Part shown: one piece after another, positions 19,458 to 28,783 of the stretch
Layout of the letters: each line of letters starts with the position of its first letter
Position numbering within the stretch: position 1 is the stretch's first letter
Origin: JADJOY01 sp046331705 [NCBI: bacterium]
Lineage (GTDB): Bacteria; JADJOY01
Assembly (NCBI GenBank): GCA_046331705.1
Contig: JAXLQJ010000052.1
Coordinates: 1-49,671, forward strand
Direction of reading: 5' to 3'
Length of the DNA stretch: 49,671 bases
Made by a program: the position numbers and the translations under genes
The notes under the pieces: generated by a model
Database searches by the model: none
Seen by the model: the letters and a program-made list of their open reading frames with translations, nothing else
Told to the model about the DNA's origin: nothing

Positions 19458-20510
19458 ATGAAGCAGTCGGCGGGCATGGCCGCGCCGCGTGGCGCGGGCA
19501 CCTGGCGAGTGCGCGCAGCGTTCGCGCTCGGCGCGATCGTGCTGGCGGCGCTGGTGGCGTGGTGGGTGATTCCGCCCCGCGCGACGCCCGCGCCGTCCGG
19601 CACGAGCTACGACCGGCGCGACAATGCGATGTGGCTGAGCCGTCACTGGCTTCACGAGCCCGTGTCCGACGACGAGCTCGACGTCCTCGTCGCGCGCCTG
19701 GCGAGTCACGGCATCGCCACCGTCTATCCCTTCCTCGGTCCGATGGACGAGCGCGGCTGGCCCGGCTGGCGCGATCGCGGCGTGATCCGGCGCTTTCGCC
19801 ACCAGCAGGCGCGCGACTTTCGCCAGCGCCTCCGCGACCGCGCACCGAACGTGCGGGTGGTGCCGTGGACCGGCGGGATCTATCGCGAGGACGTCGTGCT
19901 CGCGGATCGCGCTCGGATCGCGGGGTTCCTCGAGCAAGCTCGTTGGCTGACCACCGACGGCGGGTTCGACGGCATCCACCTCAACGTCGAGCCGCTCCAC
20001 GACGATGACCCCGAGTTCCTCGCATTCCTCGCGGAGCTGCGCGAGGAGTTGCCGGCCGGCCGTCTGCTGTCGGTCGCGGCTTATCCGCCCACGACATTGC
20101 TTCACCCCTACAAACGCGTGCACTGGAGCCGTGGCTACCTCGACCGCGTGTGCCGGGTCGCCGACGATCTCGCCGTCATGACCTACGACACCGCGCTGCG
20201 GTGGCCCACGATCTACGTGCGGCTCATGGCGCTGTGGACGCGCGAGCTGGCGACGCTACCGGCGGTGCGCGCGTCCGAGTGCGAGCTGCGCCTGGGCGTG
20301 CCCACGTACGAGGACGTGGCGCCCTGGCACGATCCCCGGACGGAGACGGTGACCACCGCGCTCGTGGGCATCCGCTCGGGTCTCGCCAGGCTGGCGAGCG
20401 CGCCCACCGCCGTGCGCGGGATCGCGATCTACGCGGATTGGACCACCGACGCGGACGAGTGGGCGCGGATCGATGGCGAGTGGATCGCGGGCGGTGCGCG
20501 CGGAGGCTGA
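19458..20510 (+). CDS. Membrane-anchored GH18-like TIM-barrel protein
   Basis: A 350-residue protein with one N-terminal transmembrane anchor (about 19-38) and a presumably periplasmic domain. GH18-type signatures are visible: the fourth-strand motif FDGIHLNVEP (170-179), where the final Glu sits at the acid position but the first Asp of the canonical DxxDxDxE is not conserved, and VMTYDT (240-245) at the sixth strand. This suggests a divergent or inactive glycosidase. The ATG at 19458 has GGAGG at seven bases. It is divergent from the phosphatase gene across 107 bases. The family placement is tentative. Confidence 0.75.
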   Translation: MKQSAGMAAPRGAGTWRVRAAFALGAIVLAALVAWWVIPPRATPAPSGTSYDRRDNAMWLSRHWLHEPVSDDELDVLVARLASHGIATVYPFLGPMDERGWPGWRDRGVIRRFRHQQARDFRQRLRDRAPNVRVVPWTGGIYREDVVLADRARIAGFLEQARWLTTDGGFDGIHLNVEPLHDDDPEFLAFLAELREELPAGRLLSVAAYPPTTLLHPYKRVHWSRGYLDRVCRVADDLAVMTYDTALRWPTIYVRLMALWTRELATLPAVRASECELRLGVPTYEDVAPWHDPRTETVTTALVGIRSGLARLASAPTAVRGIAIYADWTTDADEWARIDGEWIAGGARGG

Positions 20511-20525
20511 CGCAGCGTCGGCTGG

Positions 20526-21050
20526 TCAACGCCGCAGGATCGCGGCGAGGGCGATCCGTGCGCCAGGCGCGCCGCCGGTTTCGCCTGCGTGCGCTGCGTC
20601 GATCGCGAGCAGCAGCGTCGAGAGCGTGGTCTGGTCGAGGACGCAGTCGGGGTCCGCGGCGGCGGCACCGCGCTCCGTGAAATTCCGAAAGCAGGTGCTC
20701 ACGGTTGCCGCACCGCCCGGTTCGCGCTGACGGATCGGGACGCCATGGGAGCGGCACACCAGGGGACGCGCGTCGTAGATCGCGCAGCGTCCGTCGTCCT
20801 CGAGCGCGGCGCAGCGCTCGGGATCCTCGCGCGCGGCGCGCGCGGCGAGACGGTCGCGGGTGGCTTGCGGCAGCGTCGCCGCTCGCGCGCGGATCGTCGC
20901 GGCTTCCACCGACGTCACGCTCAGCTGCACGTGGCAGCAATCGTGACATCCGGAGCCGCAGAGCATGTCGTCGGCGTGGCGCGCCTGGACCCGGGCGAAG
21001 AACGCGTCGACCTTGGCGGTGAGCTCGCGATAGCGGTCGATCGCGCTCAT
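20526..21050 (-). CDS. YkgJ-family cysteine-cluster protein
   Basis: A 174-residue YkgJ/UPF0153 protein, probably binding zinc or an iron-sulfur cluster. The family cluster CGSGCHDCC (C31, C35, C38, C39) is intact, followed by RCAALEDDGRCAIYDARPLVCRSHG in which more cysteines and the RPxxCR motif are conserved. Function in the family is unproven. It lies 22 bases after the VIT-type transporter gene on the same strand, suggesting co-expression. It converges on the GH18-like gene with a 15-base gap. Confidence 0.9.
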   Translation of the reverse strand: MSAIDRYRELTAKVDAFFARVQARHADDMLCGSGCHDCCHVQLSVTSVEAATIRARAATLPQATRDRLAARAAREDPERCAALEDDGRCAIYDARPLVCRSHGVPIRQREPGGAATVSTCFRNFTERGAAAADPDCVLDQTTLSTLLLAIDAAHAGETGGAPGARIALAAILRR

Positions 21051-21072
21051 CGAACGCCCGGGTGCCGCGCGC

Positions 21073-21768
21073 TCAGCCGATCAGCCGCGCGATCGTGAAC
21101 GCGGCCGCCGCGGCGAGACCACCGACCAAGAGTGTGTGAAGCGCGCCGCGCCAGCGGTTGGTCCCCGCGAAATGCGCCTTCACCCAGCCGAACACGACCA
21201 GGGCGAGCGCCGTGACCGCCACCGACGCCTCGAGCGCCGCGTCGGAGGCGCTCACGAAGAAATACGGCGCGAGCGGCACCATGCCGCCCACGACGTACGC
21301 GCTGCCGATGGTGAGCCCGCTGCGGAGCGCGCGTTTCGGGTCGGGCTTCTCGAGCCCGAGCTCGAAGCGCATCATGAACTCGACCAGCGCGTCGGGTCGC
21401 TTCATGAGCGACTTCACGACCGCGCGACTTTCCTCGGCGTCGAGGCCGTAGGTCTCGAGCACCTCGACGACTTCCTTCGCTTCCTGGCCGGGCTTCTCCT
21501 CCACCTCCCACACTTCCCGCGCCCGCTCGCTCGCGTAGTGCTCGGCATCGCCGCGCGCGGCGAGATAGCCGCCCAGGCCCATGGCGATGGCGCCGGCGGC
21601 CACCTCGGCGAGGCCGGCGGTGATCACGATCTTGCTCGCCGCGACCGCGCCCGTGAGGCCCGCGGCGAGCGCGAACGGCACGGTGAGGCCGTCGGCCATG
21701 CCGATCACGACGTCGCGGACGACTTCGCTGCCCTTGAAGTGGCGCTCGGCGTGTGGGGTCTGGGGCAT
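21073..21768 (-). CDS. VIT1/CCC1-family metal (iron/manganese) transporter
   Basis: A 231-residue membrane protein of the VIT1/CCC1 family, exporters of Fe2+ or Mn2+. Helix 1 GMADGLTVPFALAAGLTGA and helix 2 GLAEVAAGAIAMGLGGYLAARGDAEHY carry the expected Asp, Glu and Met transport residues. A cytoplasmic Glu-rich metal-binding domain (about 80-140) follows, then three further helices ending at residue 231. The ATG at 21768 is chosen by homology-like content; the frame is open far upstream through DNA antisense to the ABC gene. A hairpin (CCCGAG/CTCGGG with an inner CGCG pair, 21802-21832) lies in its upstream region and might be regulatory. Confidence 0.9.
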   Translation of the reverse strand: MPQTPHAERHFKGSEVVRDVVIGMADGLTVPFALAAGLTGAVAASKIVITAGLAEVAAGAIAMGLGGYLAARGDAEHYASERAREVWEVEEKPGQEAKEVVEVLETYGLDAEESRAVVKSLMKRPDALVEFMMRFELGLEKPDPKRALRSGLTIGSAYVVGGMVPLAPYFFVSASDAALEASVAVTALALVVFGWVKAHFAGTNRWRGALHTLLVGGLAAAAAFTIARLIG

Positions 21769-21969
21769 CGCGGTGCCGGTCGCCGGGCAGGTCGAGCCTC
21801 GCCCGAGCTCGCGTGAACGACTCGCGCTCGGGTTTATCACAGGGCGATCGCGATCACGTGGCACGCGTCGCGCCGAACGATGCTCCGCGGCGGGCGAGTG
21901 CCAACGCGCCGCCGTCACGCTAGATGTTGGTCCGCGCGGCGCATCGCGCAGGCAACGACGGGGGTGCAC

Positions 21970-22704
21970 GTGAGCGAGTCGACGGCCGAGATCGAGCTTC
22001 ACGACGTGACCAAGAGCTACGCCAGCGCGATCGAGGACGAAGCCGCGCCGGCGGGCTCGGAGGAGGCGGTCGTGCACGCGTTGCGCGGCGTCTCCTTGAC
22101 CATCCACGCGGGTGAGCTGGTCGCGATCGTGGGGCCGTCCGGGTCCGGGAAGAGCACGCTGCTCAACCTCGTGGGCGCGCTCGACCGCGCCACCACCGGC
22201 AGCGTGAGGATCGGTGGCAGGGACCTGGGGGCGCTCGACGACGGTGCGCTGACGGCGCTCCGGCGCGACCGCATCGGCTTCGTGTTCCAGTTCTTCAACT
22301 TGCTGCCCACCCTGAGCGCGCTCGAGAACGTCATGCTGCCGTCGCTGCTCGCCGGCGAGAAGCTCAAGGCCGTTCGTCCGCGCGCGGAGCGGCGCCTGCA
22401 AGAGGTGGGCGTGGGCCATCGCCTGGGCCACCGGCCGCACCAGCTCTCGGGAGGCGAGATGCAGCGGGTGGCGATCGCCCGCGCGCTGGTGAACGACCCG
22501 CCGCTGGTGCTCGCCGACGAGCCCACCGGCAATCTCGACACGCGCACCGGCGAAGAGGTGCTGAGCCTGCTCTTCGGCACCGCCGGCGCCCAGCGCACGG
22601 TGGTGCTCATCACCCACGATCCGCGCATCGCCGCGCGCGCCAGCCGCGTCATCACGCTGCGCGACGGCGAGGTCGTCTCCGATCAGCGGACGGCAGCGTC
22701 ATGA
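21970..22704 (+). CDS. ABC transporter ATP-binding protein (LolD/MacB type)
   Basis: A 244-residue ATPase with Walker [11 protein letters not shown]-loop [16 protein letters not shown], signature LSGGEMQR, Walker [13 protein letters not shown] and H-loop LITHD. The [13 protein letters not shown] style is that of the LolD/MacB/FtsE group that partners FtsX-type permeases. The GTG at 21970 is preferred, with a G-run upstream; GTG 21964 is equally possible. The stop overlaps the next start (ATGA, 22701-22704), so it is translationally coupled to the permease. The 201 bases upstream (21769-21969) are divergent with the VIT gene. Confidence 0.95.
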   Translation: MSESTAEIELHDVTKSYASAIEDEAAPAGSEEAVVHALRGVSLTIHAGELVAIVGPSGSGKSTLLNLVGALDRATTGSVRIGGRDLGALDDGALTALRRDRIGFVFQFFNLLPTLSALENVMLPSLLAGEKLKAVRPRAERRLQEVGVGHRLGHRPHQLSGGEMQRVAIARALVNDPPLVLADEPTGNLDTRTGEEVLSLLFGTAGAQRTVVLITHDPRIAARASRVITLRDGEVVSDQRTAAS

Positions 22705-25298
22705 GCGGTTTTCGCGCGCTGGTGCGTTTCATCTCGCTCCGGCACCTCGTCACGCGGCCGGTGCGGACGCTGCTCACGCTGCTCGGCGTGGCGTTCGGTG
22801 TGGCGCTGGTGGTGGGCATGCGCGCCACCAACGCGTCGGTGCTCGCCGCCTTCGACGACCTCGCCGATCGTGCAGCGGGGAAGGCCGATCTCGAGATCGT
22901 GGGGGACGAGGCGGGCATCGAGATGGCCTTGCTCGAGGAGCTCGACGAGCACCGCGACCTCGCCAAGCACTTCGCGGGGCGGATCGAGCAGACGAGCTAC
23001 TTGAAGGGAACCAACGGCAAGCCGGGGCTTCGGGTGCTGGTGCTGGGCGTCGACTTCTTCGGCGATCTCGACTTCCTGCCCTTCAAGACCGCCAAGGGGC
23101 CGGACGTCTTCGAGGACGCGATCGAGTTCGTGAACGCGCCGGGTGCGGTGCTGGTGAGCGAGACGCTCGCGCGCGAGCAAGGCCTCGACGTCGGCTCGTC
23201 CATGTGGCTGCGCACCTCGGAAGGCCTGCGCGAGTTCCACGTCTGGTCGGTGCTGGCCGACGACGGCAAGGCGCGCGCGTTCGGCGGCCAGGTGCTGATC
23301 TTGAATCTGGACGCGGCGCAGGTGGGTTTCGTGCGCGGCACCAAGGTGGATCGGATCGACGTCGAGCTGATGCCGGGGATCTCGCGCGACGAGGGCAAGG
23401 CGCGCCTGCAAGCGCTGGTTCGCGACCGCGCCCGCGTCGAGACGCCGTCCAAGCGTTCGGACCAGCTCGCCCGCATGACGTCGAGCTTTCGCAACGGGAT
23501 GGAGCTCACGGGCAGCATCGCGGTGCTGATCGGCATGTTCCTGATCTACAACGCGGTGGCGGTGTCGGTGGCCGAACGGCGGCGCGAGATCGGCATCCTG
23601 CGCAGCGTGGGTGTCTCGCGCGTCCGGGTCGCGGGGGTGTTCCTCGCGGAGGCGGCGGTGCTCGGCTCGGTGGGCAGCGCGCTGGGCGTGCTCATCGGCC
23701 GAGTGCTGGCGACGCGAATCGTCGGCGACTTCGCGCCCACGGTGTCGCGGCTCTTCGAGAACATCTCGACGCCGCACGTGAGCGTGGGGCGGGATCTCGC
23801 GATCCTCGGTCTGGTGCTCGGCCTCGCCGCCACGCTCGGCGCGGCGTGGTGGCCGGCGCGGGAGGCGGCGCACCTGCAGCCCGTGGAGACGCTGCGGCGC
23901 GATCTGCACGCGACGGGCGTGCGGCGGCGATCGGTGCGCGGTCTCGTGCTGCTCTCGGCGGCGGGGTTCGGCGTGGCGGCCGTGCTCTCGTTCCAGCCCA
24001 GCCTGCTCGCGGGCTTCGCCGCGGCGGTGCTGGTCTTCCTCGCGGGCGTCGCGCTCACGCCGGCGATCGTTTCCGTGCTGACGCCCACGGCGGCGCAGCT
24101 CGCGTTGCGCGTGGTGGGTCCGTCGGCGCGCCTCGGCGTCGAGAACGTCACCCGCGAGCTGGCGCGCAGCTCCATCTCCGTGGGTGCGCTGATGCTCGCC
24201 GCGTGCTTGAGCGTCACGCTGTCGAGCTACACGCATTCGTACGAGAAGAGCTGCCTCGAGTGGATCGAGCACGCGATCCCCGCCGACATGCTCGTGCACG
24301 CCGGCTCGCCCACGATCGATCGCGAGAGCGTTCCCTACTCGCCGAGCTGGCGCGCGGTGGTGGCGGATCTGCCCGGGGTCGACGGCACCAACTTGATCCG
24401 GACCATCTCCATCCCGTGGCAGGACCTGCGGCTCGAGGCCTTGCACCTCGACTCGTACGACTACTTCCGCCGCATGGAGACGAGCTCGTATCGCCGCGTC
24501 ATCGAAGGTCCGTATCCGACTCCGCGCGATGCGCTCACGCGCGAGCCATCGGTGATGATCAGCGAGAACCTGGCGTGGAAGAAGCACCTGAAGCCGGGCG
24601 ACACCATCGATCTGCCGTCGCCCACCGGTACCCACGCGTTCAAGATCCAGGCGGTGATCGTGGATTACTCGACCGATCAGGGCTGGCTCATGATGGACCG
24701 GCGCTGGGCCGTCCAGTTCTGGCAGGACGAGGCGGTCGAGGGCATGCACGTCTACGTGAAGCCCGGCGCCGACGTCGACGAGGTCGCGAGCCGGGTGCGC
24801 GCCGCGCTCGCGGCTGCCACCGGTGACGACGGCGGGCTCTTCGTGACCACCTCCAAGGTCTTCAAGGAGGAGATACGCCACGTGATCCGGCAGACCTTCG
24901 CCATCTCCAGGGCCAGCGAGGCGGTGGCGCTCTTGGTCGCGGTTTTCGGCGTGGTGGGGACGATGCTGGCGGGCGTGCTGGCGCGCACCCGCGAGATCGG
25001 CGTGCTGCGCGCGATCGGCGCCAAGCGCCACCAGGTGGTGGCGAGCGTGGTCGCCGAGGCCGCGTGGCTCGGGTTCTGCGCGGCGCTCGTCGGGGCGCTG
25101 GTGGCGGTGCCGTCGTCGCTGGTGTTCGTGAAGGTGATCGGCGTCCAGGCGAGCGGCTGGCACGTCCCGTTTCGTTATCCGTGGCTCGCGGCCGCGCGCA
25201 TGACCGTGAGCGTGATCGCGCTCGCGGCGGCGGCGGGATTCGTGCCGGGCCTACGCGCCGCGCGGCTGGTGGTCCAGGACGCGCTCGCCTACGAGTGA
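22701..25298 (+). CDS. ABC transporter permease with two FtsX domains
   Basis: An 865-residue permease. Helix 1 lies at about 25-45, then a MacB-like periplasmic domain, then an FtsX block of three helices around residues 270-400 (SIAVLIGMFLIYNAVAVSVAERRREIGILRSVG). A central pair of helices, a second periplasmic domain and a second FtsX block (VALLVAVFGVVGTMLAGVLARTREIGVLRAIGAKRHQ) complete it. This duplicated layout is that of the large FtsX/LolCE-like permeases that act on lipoproteins, lipids or peptides rather than import solutes. It overlaps its ATPase gene by four bases. Given the many lipoproteins nearby a lipoprotein role is tempting, but it is not shown. Confidence 0.93.
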   Translation: MSGFRALVRFISLRHLVTRPVRTLLTLLGVAFGVALVVGMRATNASVLAAFDDLADRAAGKADLEIVGDEAGIEMALLEELDEHRDLAKHFAGRIEQTSYLKGTNGKPGLRVLVLGVDFFGDLDFLPFKTAKGPDVFEDAIEFVNAPGAVLVSETLAREQGLDVGSSMWLRTSEGLREFHVWSVLADDGKARAFGGQVLILNLDAAQVGFVRGTKVDRIDVELMPGISRDEGKARLQALVRDRARVETPSKRSDQLARMTSSFRNGMELTGSIAVLIGMFLIYNAVAVSVAERRREIGILRSVGVSRVRVAGVFLAEAAVLGSVGSALGVLIGRVLATRIVGDFAPTVSRLFENISTPHVSVGRDLAILGLVLGLAATLGAAWWPAREAAHLQPVETLRRDLHATGVRRRSVRGLVLLSAAGFGVAAVLSFQPSLLAGFAAAVLVFLAGVALTPAIVSVLTPTAAQLALRVVGPSARLGVENVTRELARSSISVGALMLAACLSVTLSSYTHSYEKSCLEWIEHAIPADMLVHAGSPTIDRESVPYSPSWRAVVADLPGVDGTNLIRTISIPWQDLRLEALHLDSYDYFRRMETSSYRRVIEGPYPTPRDALTREPSVMISENLAWKKHLKPGDTIDLPSPTGTHAFKIQAVIVDYSTDQGWLMMDRRWAVQFWQDEAVEGMHVYVKPGADVDEVASRVRAALAAATGDDGGLFVTTSKVFKEEIRHVIRQTFAISRASEAVALLVAVFGVVGTMLAGVLARTREIGVLRAIGAKRHQVVASVVAEAAWLGFCAALVGALVAVPSSLVFVKVIGVQASGWHVPFRYPWLAAARMTVSVIALAAAAGFVPGLRAARLVVQDALAYE

Positions 25299-25347
25299 GG
25301 GGGGCCGCCGCACGGGGCGGGCGGACGATCCCGACCCGTCGAGAGCG

Positions 25348-26820
25348 TCAACGCCGCGCGCGAGACCAGCGCCGGTTGCGCCGCGCAGCCCGCGCCACCA
25401 TCCCGAGCACGCCGGCGGCGAGACCGAACGGTCCCGCGGAGCGCGCGTCCGCGCCGGCCACGCTGCCGCAGCCGGTATCGGGCGTCGACGCGTTGCAGTC
25501 GTCGTCGAGACCGTTGTTCTTCACCTCGGTCTTGCCCGGGTTCACGTTGGCGTTGGTGTCGAGGCAATCGACCTCGGCGGGGTAGCCGTCGCCGTCGGCG
25601 TCGGTCTTGCCGTAGAGATACGTCGATCCGGTGAGCGGCAGGCCGTTGGCGTCGGCCGCCACCGCCAGCCACGTGCCGTCGGTGGCCACCGCCGCGCCGA
25701 AGTCCTCGTCGGTGGTGCTGTCCGAGGTGGTGATCTTCCGGAGCTGCGTCCAGGTGGGGCCGCTCTTCGTGAAGAGATACGTGGCGCCGGTGTTGATGCC
25801 GCGGTCATCGTCGCCGACCGAGCCCACCACCAAGAGACCGTTCCTGAGCGCCAGCGCTGCGCCGAAGCGGTCCTGCGCACCGGCATCCGCCGGGACGATC
25901 TTCTGGACTTGCGCGTAGGTGCCGCTGGATTGCTCGAATGCGTAGACGGCGCCCGCGTTGTTGCCTTGCGCGGCGTCCCCCCAGGCGCTCACCACCAGCG
26001 ATGTTCCGCTCAGTGCCACGCGCTCGCCGAAGTAACGCTTCGCTGCCGCATCGCTCGCCACCAGCTTCTGCGTCTCGCTCCAGACGCTCCCGCCTTTCTG
26101 GAAGACGTAGACCGCGCCCGTGAAGTTGCCGTGGCTGGCATCGCCGGGTGCTCCCACGGCGATGGTGGAGCCCGAGATGTCCACGGAGGTGCCGAAGATG
26201 TGCGTCGCCGCGCCGTCGCTCGCGACGAGCTTCTGTGTCTGGGTCCAGGCGCTGCCGACCTTGTCGAAGACGTACACGGCGCCGGAGCCTGGGCCCTGAT
26301 CGCCCTTGCGCGCCGCACCCACCACCGCCGTGGTGCCGCTGACGGCGATCCACGAGCCGAAGTCGTCTTGCGCTCCCGGATCGCTCGGCAGCAGCTGCTG
26401 GGTGGCGGCCCAGGTCGAACCGCTCTTCTCGAACACGTACGCCGTGGCGGCGTTGGATCCCAGGGTGTTGAGCTGGGGGGTGGTCGATGCGACGAGCGTC
26501 GTGCCTTCCAGATCGAGCGCCCCGAACCACTCGCCGATCTGAATCCCCGGCGGCTGGAACTTCTGCGCCTGCGTCCATTTCCCGCCCGCCTGCGTGAAGG
26601 CGTAGAGCGATCCGGGTCCGGATTGTGGGATGACCGCGCCCTTCGACACGATCACGGTGCTGCCGTCGATCGCGATGGCGAGGCCGAAGGTGTCGAATTG
26701 CTGGCCGTCGCTGGGCCCGAGCTTGGCCCAATGAGTGGTGGCGCTCGCCAGCGCCGGCCACGTCGCAGCCATCAGCACCGCCGCGGACGCGTGCCGCCAC
26801 ATCGATCGAGCCCGTTTCAT
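25348..26820 (-). CDS. Secreted seven-bladed FG-GAP propeller with MopE-like motif and sorting tail
   Basis: A 490-residue exported protein. The signal peptide ends near PALASA. Seven FG-GAP-type repeats of about 55 residues follow, each with an F-G-x-x-(V/L) core and a YxF strand (GAVYVFDK, GAVYVFQK, GAVYAFEQ, GATYLFTK), enough for one closed beta-propeller. Then DADGDGYPAEVDCLDTNANV and NNGLDDDC form the Asp/Cys motif seen in MopE-type proteins. The end GCG, hydrophobic stretch and Arg-rich tail resemble MYXO-CTERM-like sorting signals. The ATG at 26820 follows GGGAG; the frame extends 33 codons further upstream without support. It is divergent from the glycosidase-like gene. Its stop faces the ABC permease stop 49 bases away. 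Confidence 0.85.
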   Translation of the reverse strand: MKRARSMWRHASAAVLMAATWPALASATTHWAKLGPSDGQQFDTFGLAIAIDGSTVIVSKGAVIPQSGPGSLYAFTQAGGKWTQAQKFQPPGIQIGEWFGALDLEGTTLVASTTPQLNTLGSNAATAYVFEKSGSTWAATQQLLPSDPGAQDDFGSWIAVSGTTAVVGAARKGDQGPGSGAVYVFDKVGSAWTQTQKLVASDGAATHIFGTSVDISGSTIAVGAPGDASHGNFTGAVYVFQKGGSVWSETQKLVASDAAAKRYFGERVALSGTSLVVSAWGDAAQGNNAGAVYAFEQSSGTYAQVQKIVPADAGAQDRFGAALALRNGLLVVGSVGDDDRGINTGATYLFTKSGPTWTQLRKITTSDSTTDEDFGAAVATDGTWLAVAADANGLPLTGSTYLYGKTDADGDGYPAEVDCLDTNANVNPGKTEVKNNGLDDDCNASTPDTGCGSVAGADARSAGPFGLAAGVLGMVARAARRNRRWSRARR

Positions 26821-26982
26821 CGGCCACTCCCTTCGCGAGGTAACGACGAGCCTACCAAACCCGTTTCGAACCGGTCCAACCGATGGGCCGTATTGGTTGC
26901 CGAGCAGATGCGGTTTCACCGAGCCGCGGCGTATGCTCTACGGACATCGACGGACTTCGGTTCACCGGGTGGGGACGGAACC

Positions 26983-28764
26983 ATGACGAAGCGTGAGCGG
27001 CGAGGAGTGGGTCGGGCGAGGACGCGAGCCAGCATCGCGGGGCTCGCGTTGTTGGCGGCCGGCGGCGGCTGGCTCGCGTTCGCGACACCTGGCGCGAGCG
27101 CGGCGAACCGGGCGCGAACGGCGCTCGCGCTCGATGCGCCGACGGCGGCGACGCTTCCCGATTGGCGCTTCGGCTTCGAATACTGGGAAGTGTTCGGCCC
27201 GACGGTGACGCCCGCCCAGCACGCCGCGCTGCTCGACAAGCTCGCGGTGGTGACGGCGACCCAGCCCGCGCGCGGTGGCATCAACGTCAACGAGATCGGC
27301 GGCGGCTGGTCCACGATGCAACCCACGCCGAGCTCGCCTTACGATTTCAGCCAGTCGGACCTCGCCGTCCAGACGATCGGCGCGAAGGGGTTTTCCACCG
27401 TCTGGAACCTGCGCCCCACGGCGCCATGGTCGATGGTCGGCAACCCGGATTGCGTCGACGGTCCCGGCAACGACGAATGCGCTCCCGACGCCGCCCACGA
27501 ACAGGCGTGGAAGGATTACGTGAAGGCCGTCGTCGAACGCTACGACGGCGACGGCATCGACGACATGCCGGGACTCGCGGTTCCCGTGCAGTTCTACGTG
27601 ATGGATCAGGAGATCGCGTTCGAGGGCACCGAGGGCACCGGCGACTACGCCGAGGCCCTCGGCTACGGCTTCTGGGACGACTCGATCCCGCACCTGGTGC
27701 GCTTGCACAAGCTCACGTACGAGGCCATCCACGAGGCCGACCCCACCGGGTTCTCCAAGCTCGTCGGTAGCGGCGGGCTCATCTTCGACCTCTACTCCGA
27801 CTTCCCGGAGTATCCGAACCCGAATCCCGGACCCGGAAGCGTCGTGTCCGCGCGCCTCGACGGCGCGAACCCCAAGGGCGCGATCTTCCGCGAAGGCTTC
27901 GATGGCCTGGTCGAGCTGATGACTGCGCTTGGCGACGACAGCGACGGGGTGAAGTGCGACTACATCGAATGGCACCCGCACAACGGCTGGCGCGCCATCG
28001 ATCAGACGCTCGCGCTCATCACGCAGTACGCGCCCAACAAGCCGATCTTCATCGACGACATGTGGTCCAACATGTTCGCGCGCAACACGCCGCTTCCCGG
28101 CTGGACCATGTTCATCGGCGGCGATCAGATCGAGGGAGATTTTCCCAACGCAACCGTCTCGGACTACTCGACCCTCGCCGACGGCCTCAAGAACAACAAC
28201 ACCACGCTGGTGAACTGGTACAACGCCAAGGGCGCGCGCGGCGCGGTGAAGTCCTTCGCCACCGCGCTCGGCGCGGGCGCCGAGCGCGTCTCGTTCACCG
28301 GCTCGAACGATCCGTGCGCCTATCAGTTCCTGACGAGCTGCCTCGATCAGCAGCTCATCTTCTCGTGGTTCGGCTATTCGCACCTGCTCGGGACCAAGGC
28401 CACCAATTACGCCTACAAGCCCGTCTACTGGACCTTCAAGCTGCTGGTCGAGAAGCTCCAATCGATGAGCGCGGTGACGCGGCTCGGCGTCAGCGCGAAT
28501 CAGCTCACGCGCGTCTACAAATTCGATCGCCCGAGCGGTGGGCCGGTGTACGTGGCGTGGAGCGAGGCTGGCCCCGTGCCCGCGGATCCGGCGGTGCCGA
28601 ACGGCGAGACGGTGTCGGTGCCGGTCGGCTCGGCGAGCATCAAGCTCACCAAGATCATCACGGCGCCGGGTCAGACGGTGCCGTCGACCCAAACGTTGTC
28701 GGCGCCCGGTAATCAGCTCACGATCCAGCTCGGATTCGAGCCGATCTTCTTCGAAGAGTTGTGA
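26983..28764 (+). CDS. Secreted TIM-barrel glycoside-hydrolase-like protein (GH39/GH5-like)
   Basis: A 593-residue exported protein with a twin-positive N-terminus, hydrophobic signal (IAGLALLAAGGGWLAFATPGASA) and a catalytic domain starting WRFGFEYWEVFGP. Possible acid/base Glu lies in YVMDQEIAFEG and a candidate nucleophile region in YIEWHPHNGW or PIFIDDMWS. A C-terminal beta domain (about 510-593) ends in FFEEL. The pattern resembles GH39/GH5-like clan A enzymes, but I cannot assign a family. The ATG at 26983 follows GGGGACGG. The 162-base divergent region with the FG-GAP gene contains the near-palindrome CCGTTTCGAACCGG (26861-26874), a candidate operator. Confidence 0.7.
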   Translation: MTKRERRGVGRARTRASIAGLALLAAGGGWLAFATPGASAANRARTALALDAPTAATLPDWRFGFEYWEVFGPTVTPAQHAALLDKLAVVTATQPARGGINVNEIGGGWSTMQPTPSSPYDFSQSDLAVQTIGAKGFSTVWNLRPTAPWSMVGNPDCVDGPGNDECAPDAAHEQAWKDYVKAVVERYDGDGIDDMPGLAVPVQFYVMDQEIAFEGTEGTGDYAEALGYGFWDDSIPHLVRLHKLTYEAIHEADPTGFSKLVGSGGLIFDLYSDFPEYPNPNPGPGSVVSARLDGANPKGAIFREGFDGLVELMTALGDDSDGVKCDYIEWHPHNGWRAIDQTLALITQYAPNKPIFIDDMWSNMFARNTPLPGWTMFIGGDQIEGDFPNATVSDYSTLADGLKNNNTTLVNWYNAKGARGAVKSFATALGAGAERVSFTGSNDPCAYQFLTSCLDQQLIFSWFGYSHLLGTKATNYAYKPVYWTFKLLVEKLQSMSAVTRLGVSANQLTRVYKFDRPSGGPVYVAWSEAGPVPADPAVPNGETVSVPVGSASIKLTKIITAPGQTVPSTQTLSAPGNQLTIQLGFEPIFFEEL

Positions 28765-28783
28765 GCTTTGCTCGTATCGAGCG

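Noticed and set aside
21802-21832. Hairpin CCCGAG/CTCGGG followed by TTTAT as an intrinsic terminator
   Set aside because: The T-run is too short and no plus-strand gene ends upstream of it. It is noted only as a possible element in the VIT gene's upstream region.
22683-25163. An 826-codon minus-strand frame opposite the FtsX-type permease
   Set aside because: No recognisable domains and biased composition. The plus-strand permease is coupled to its ATPase by a four-base overlap.
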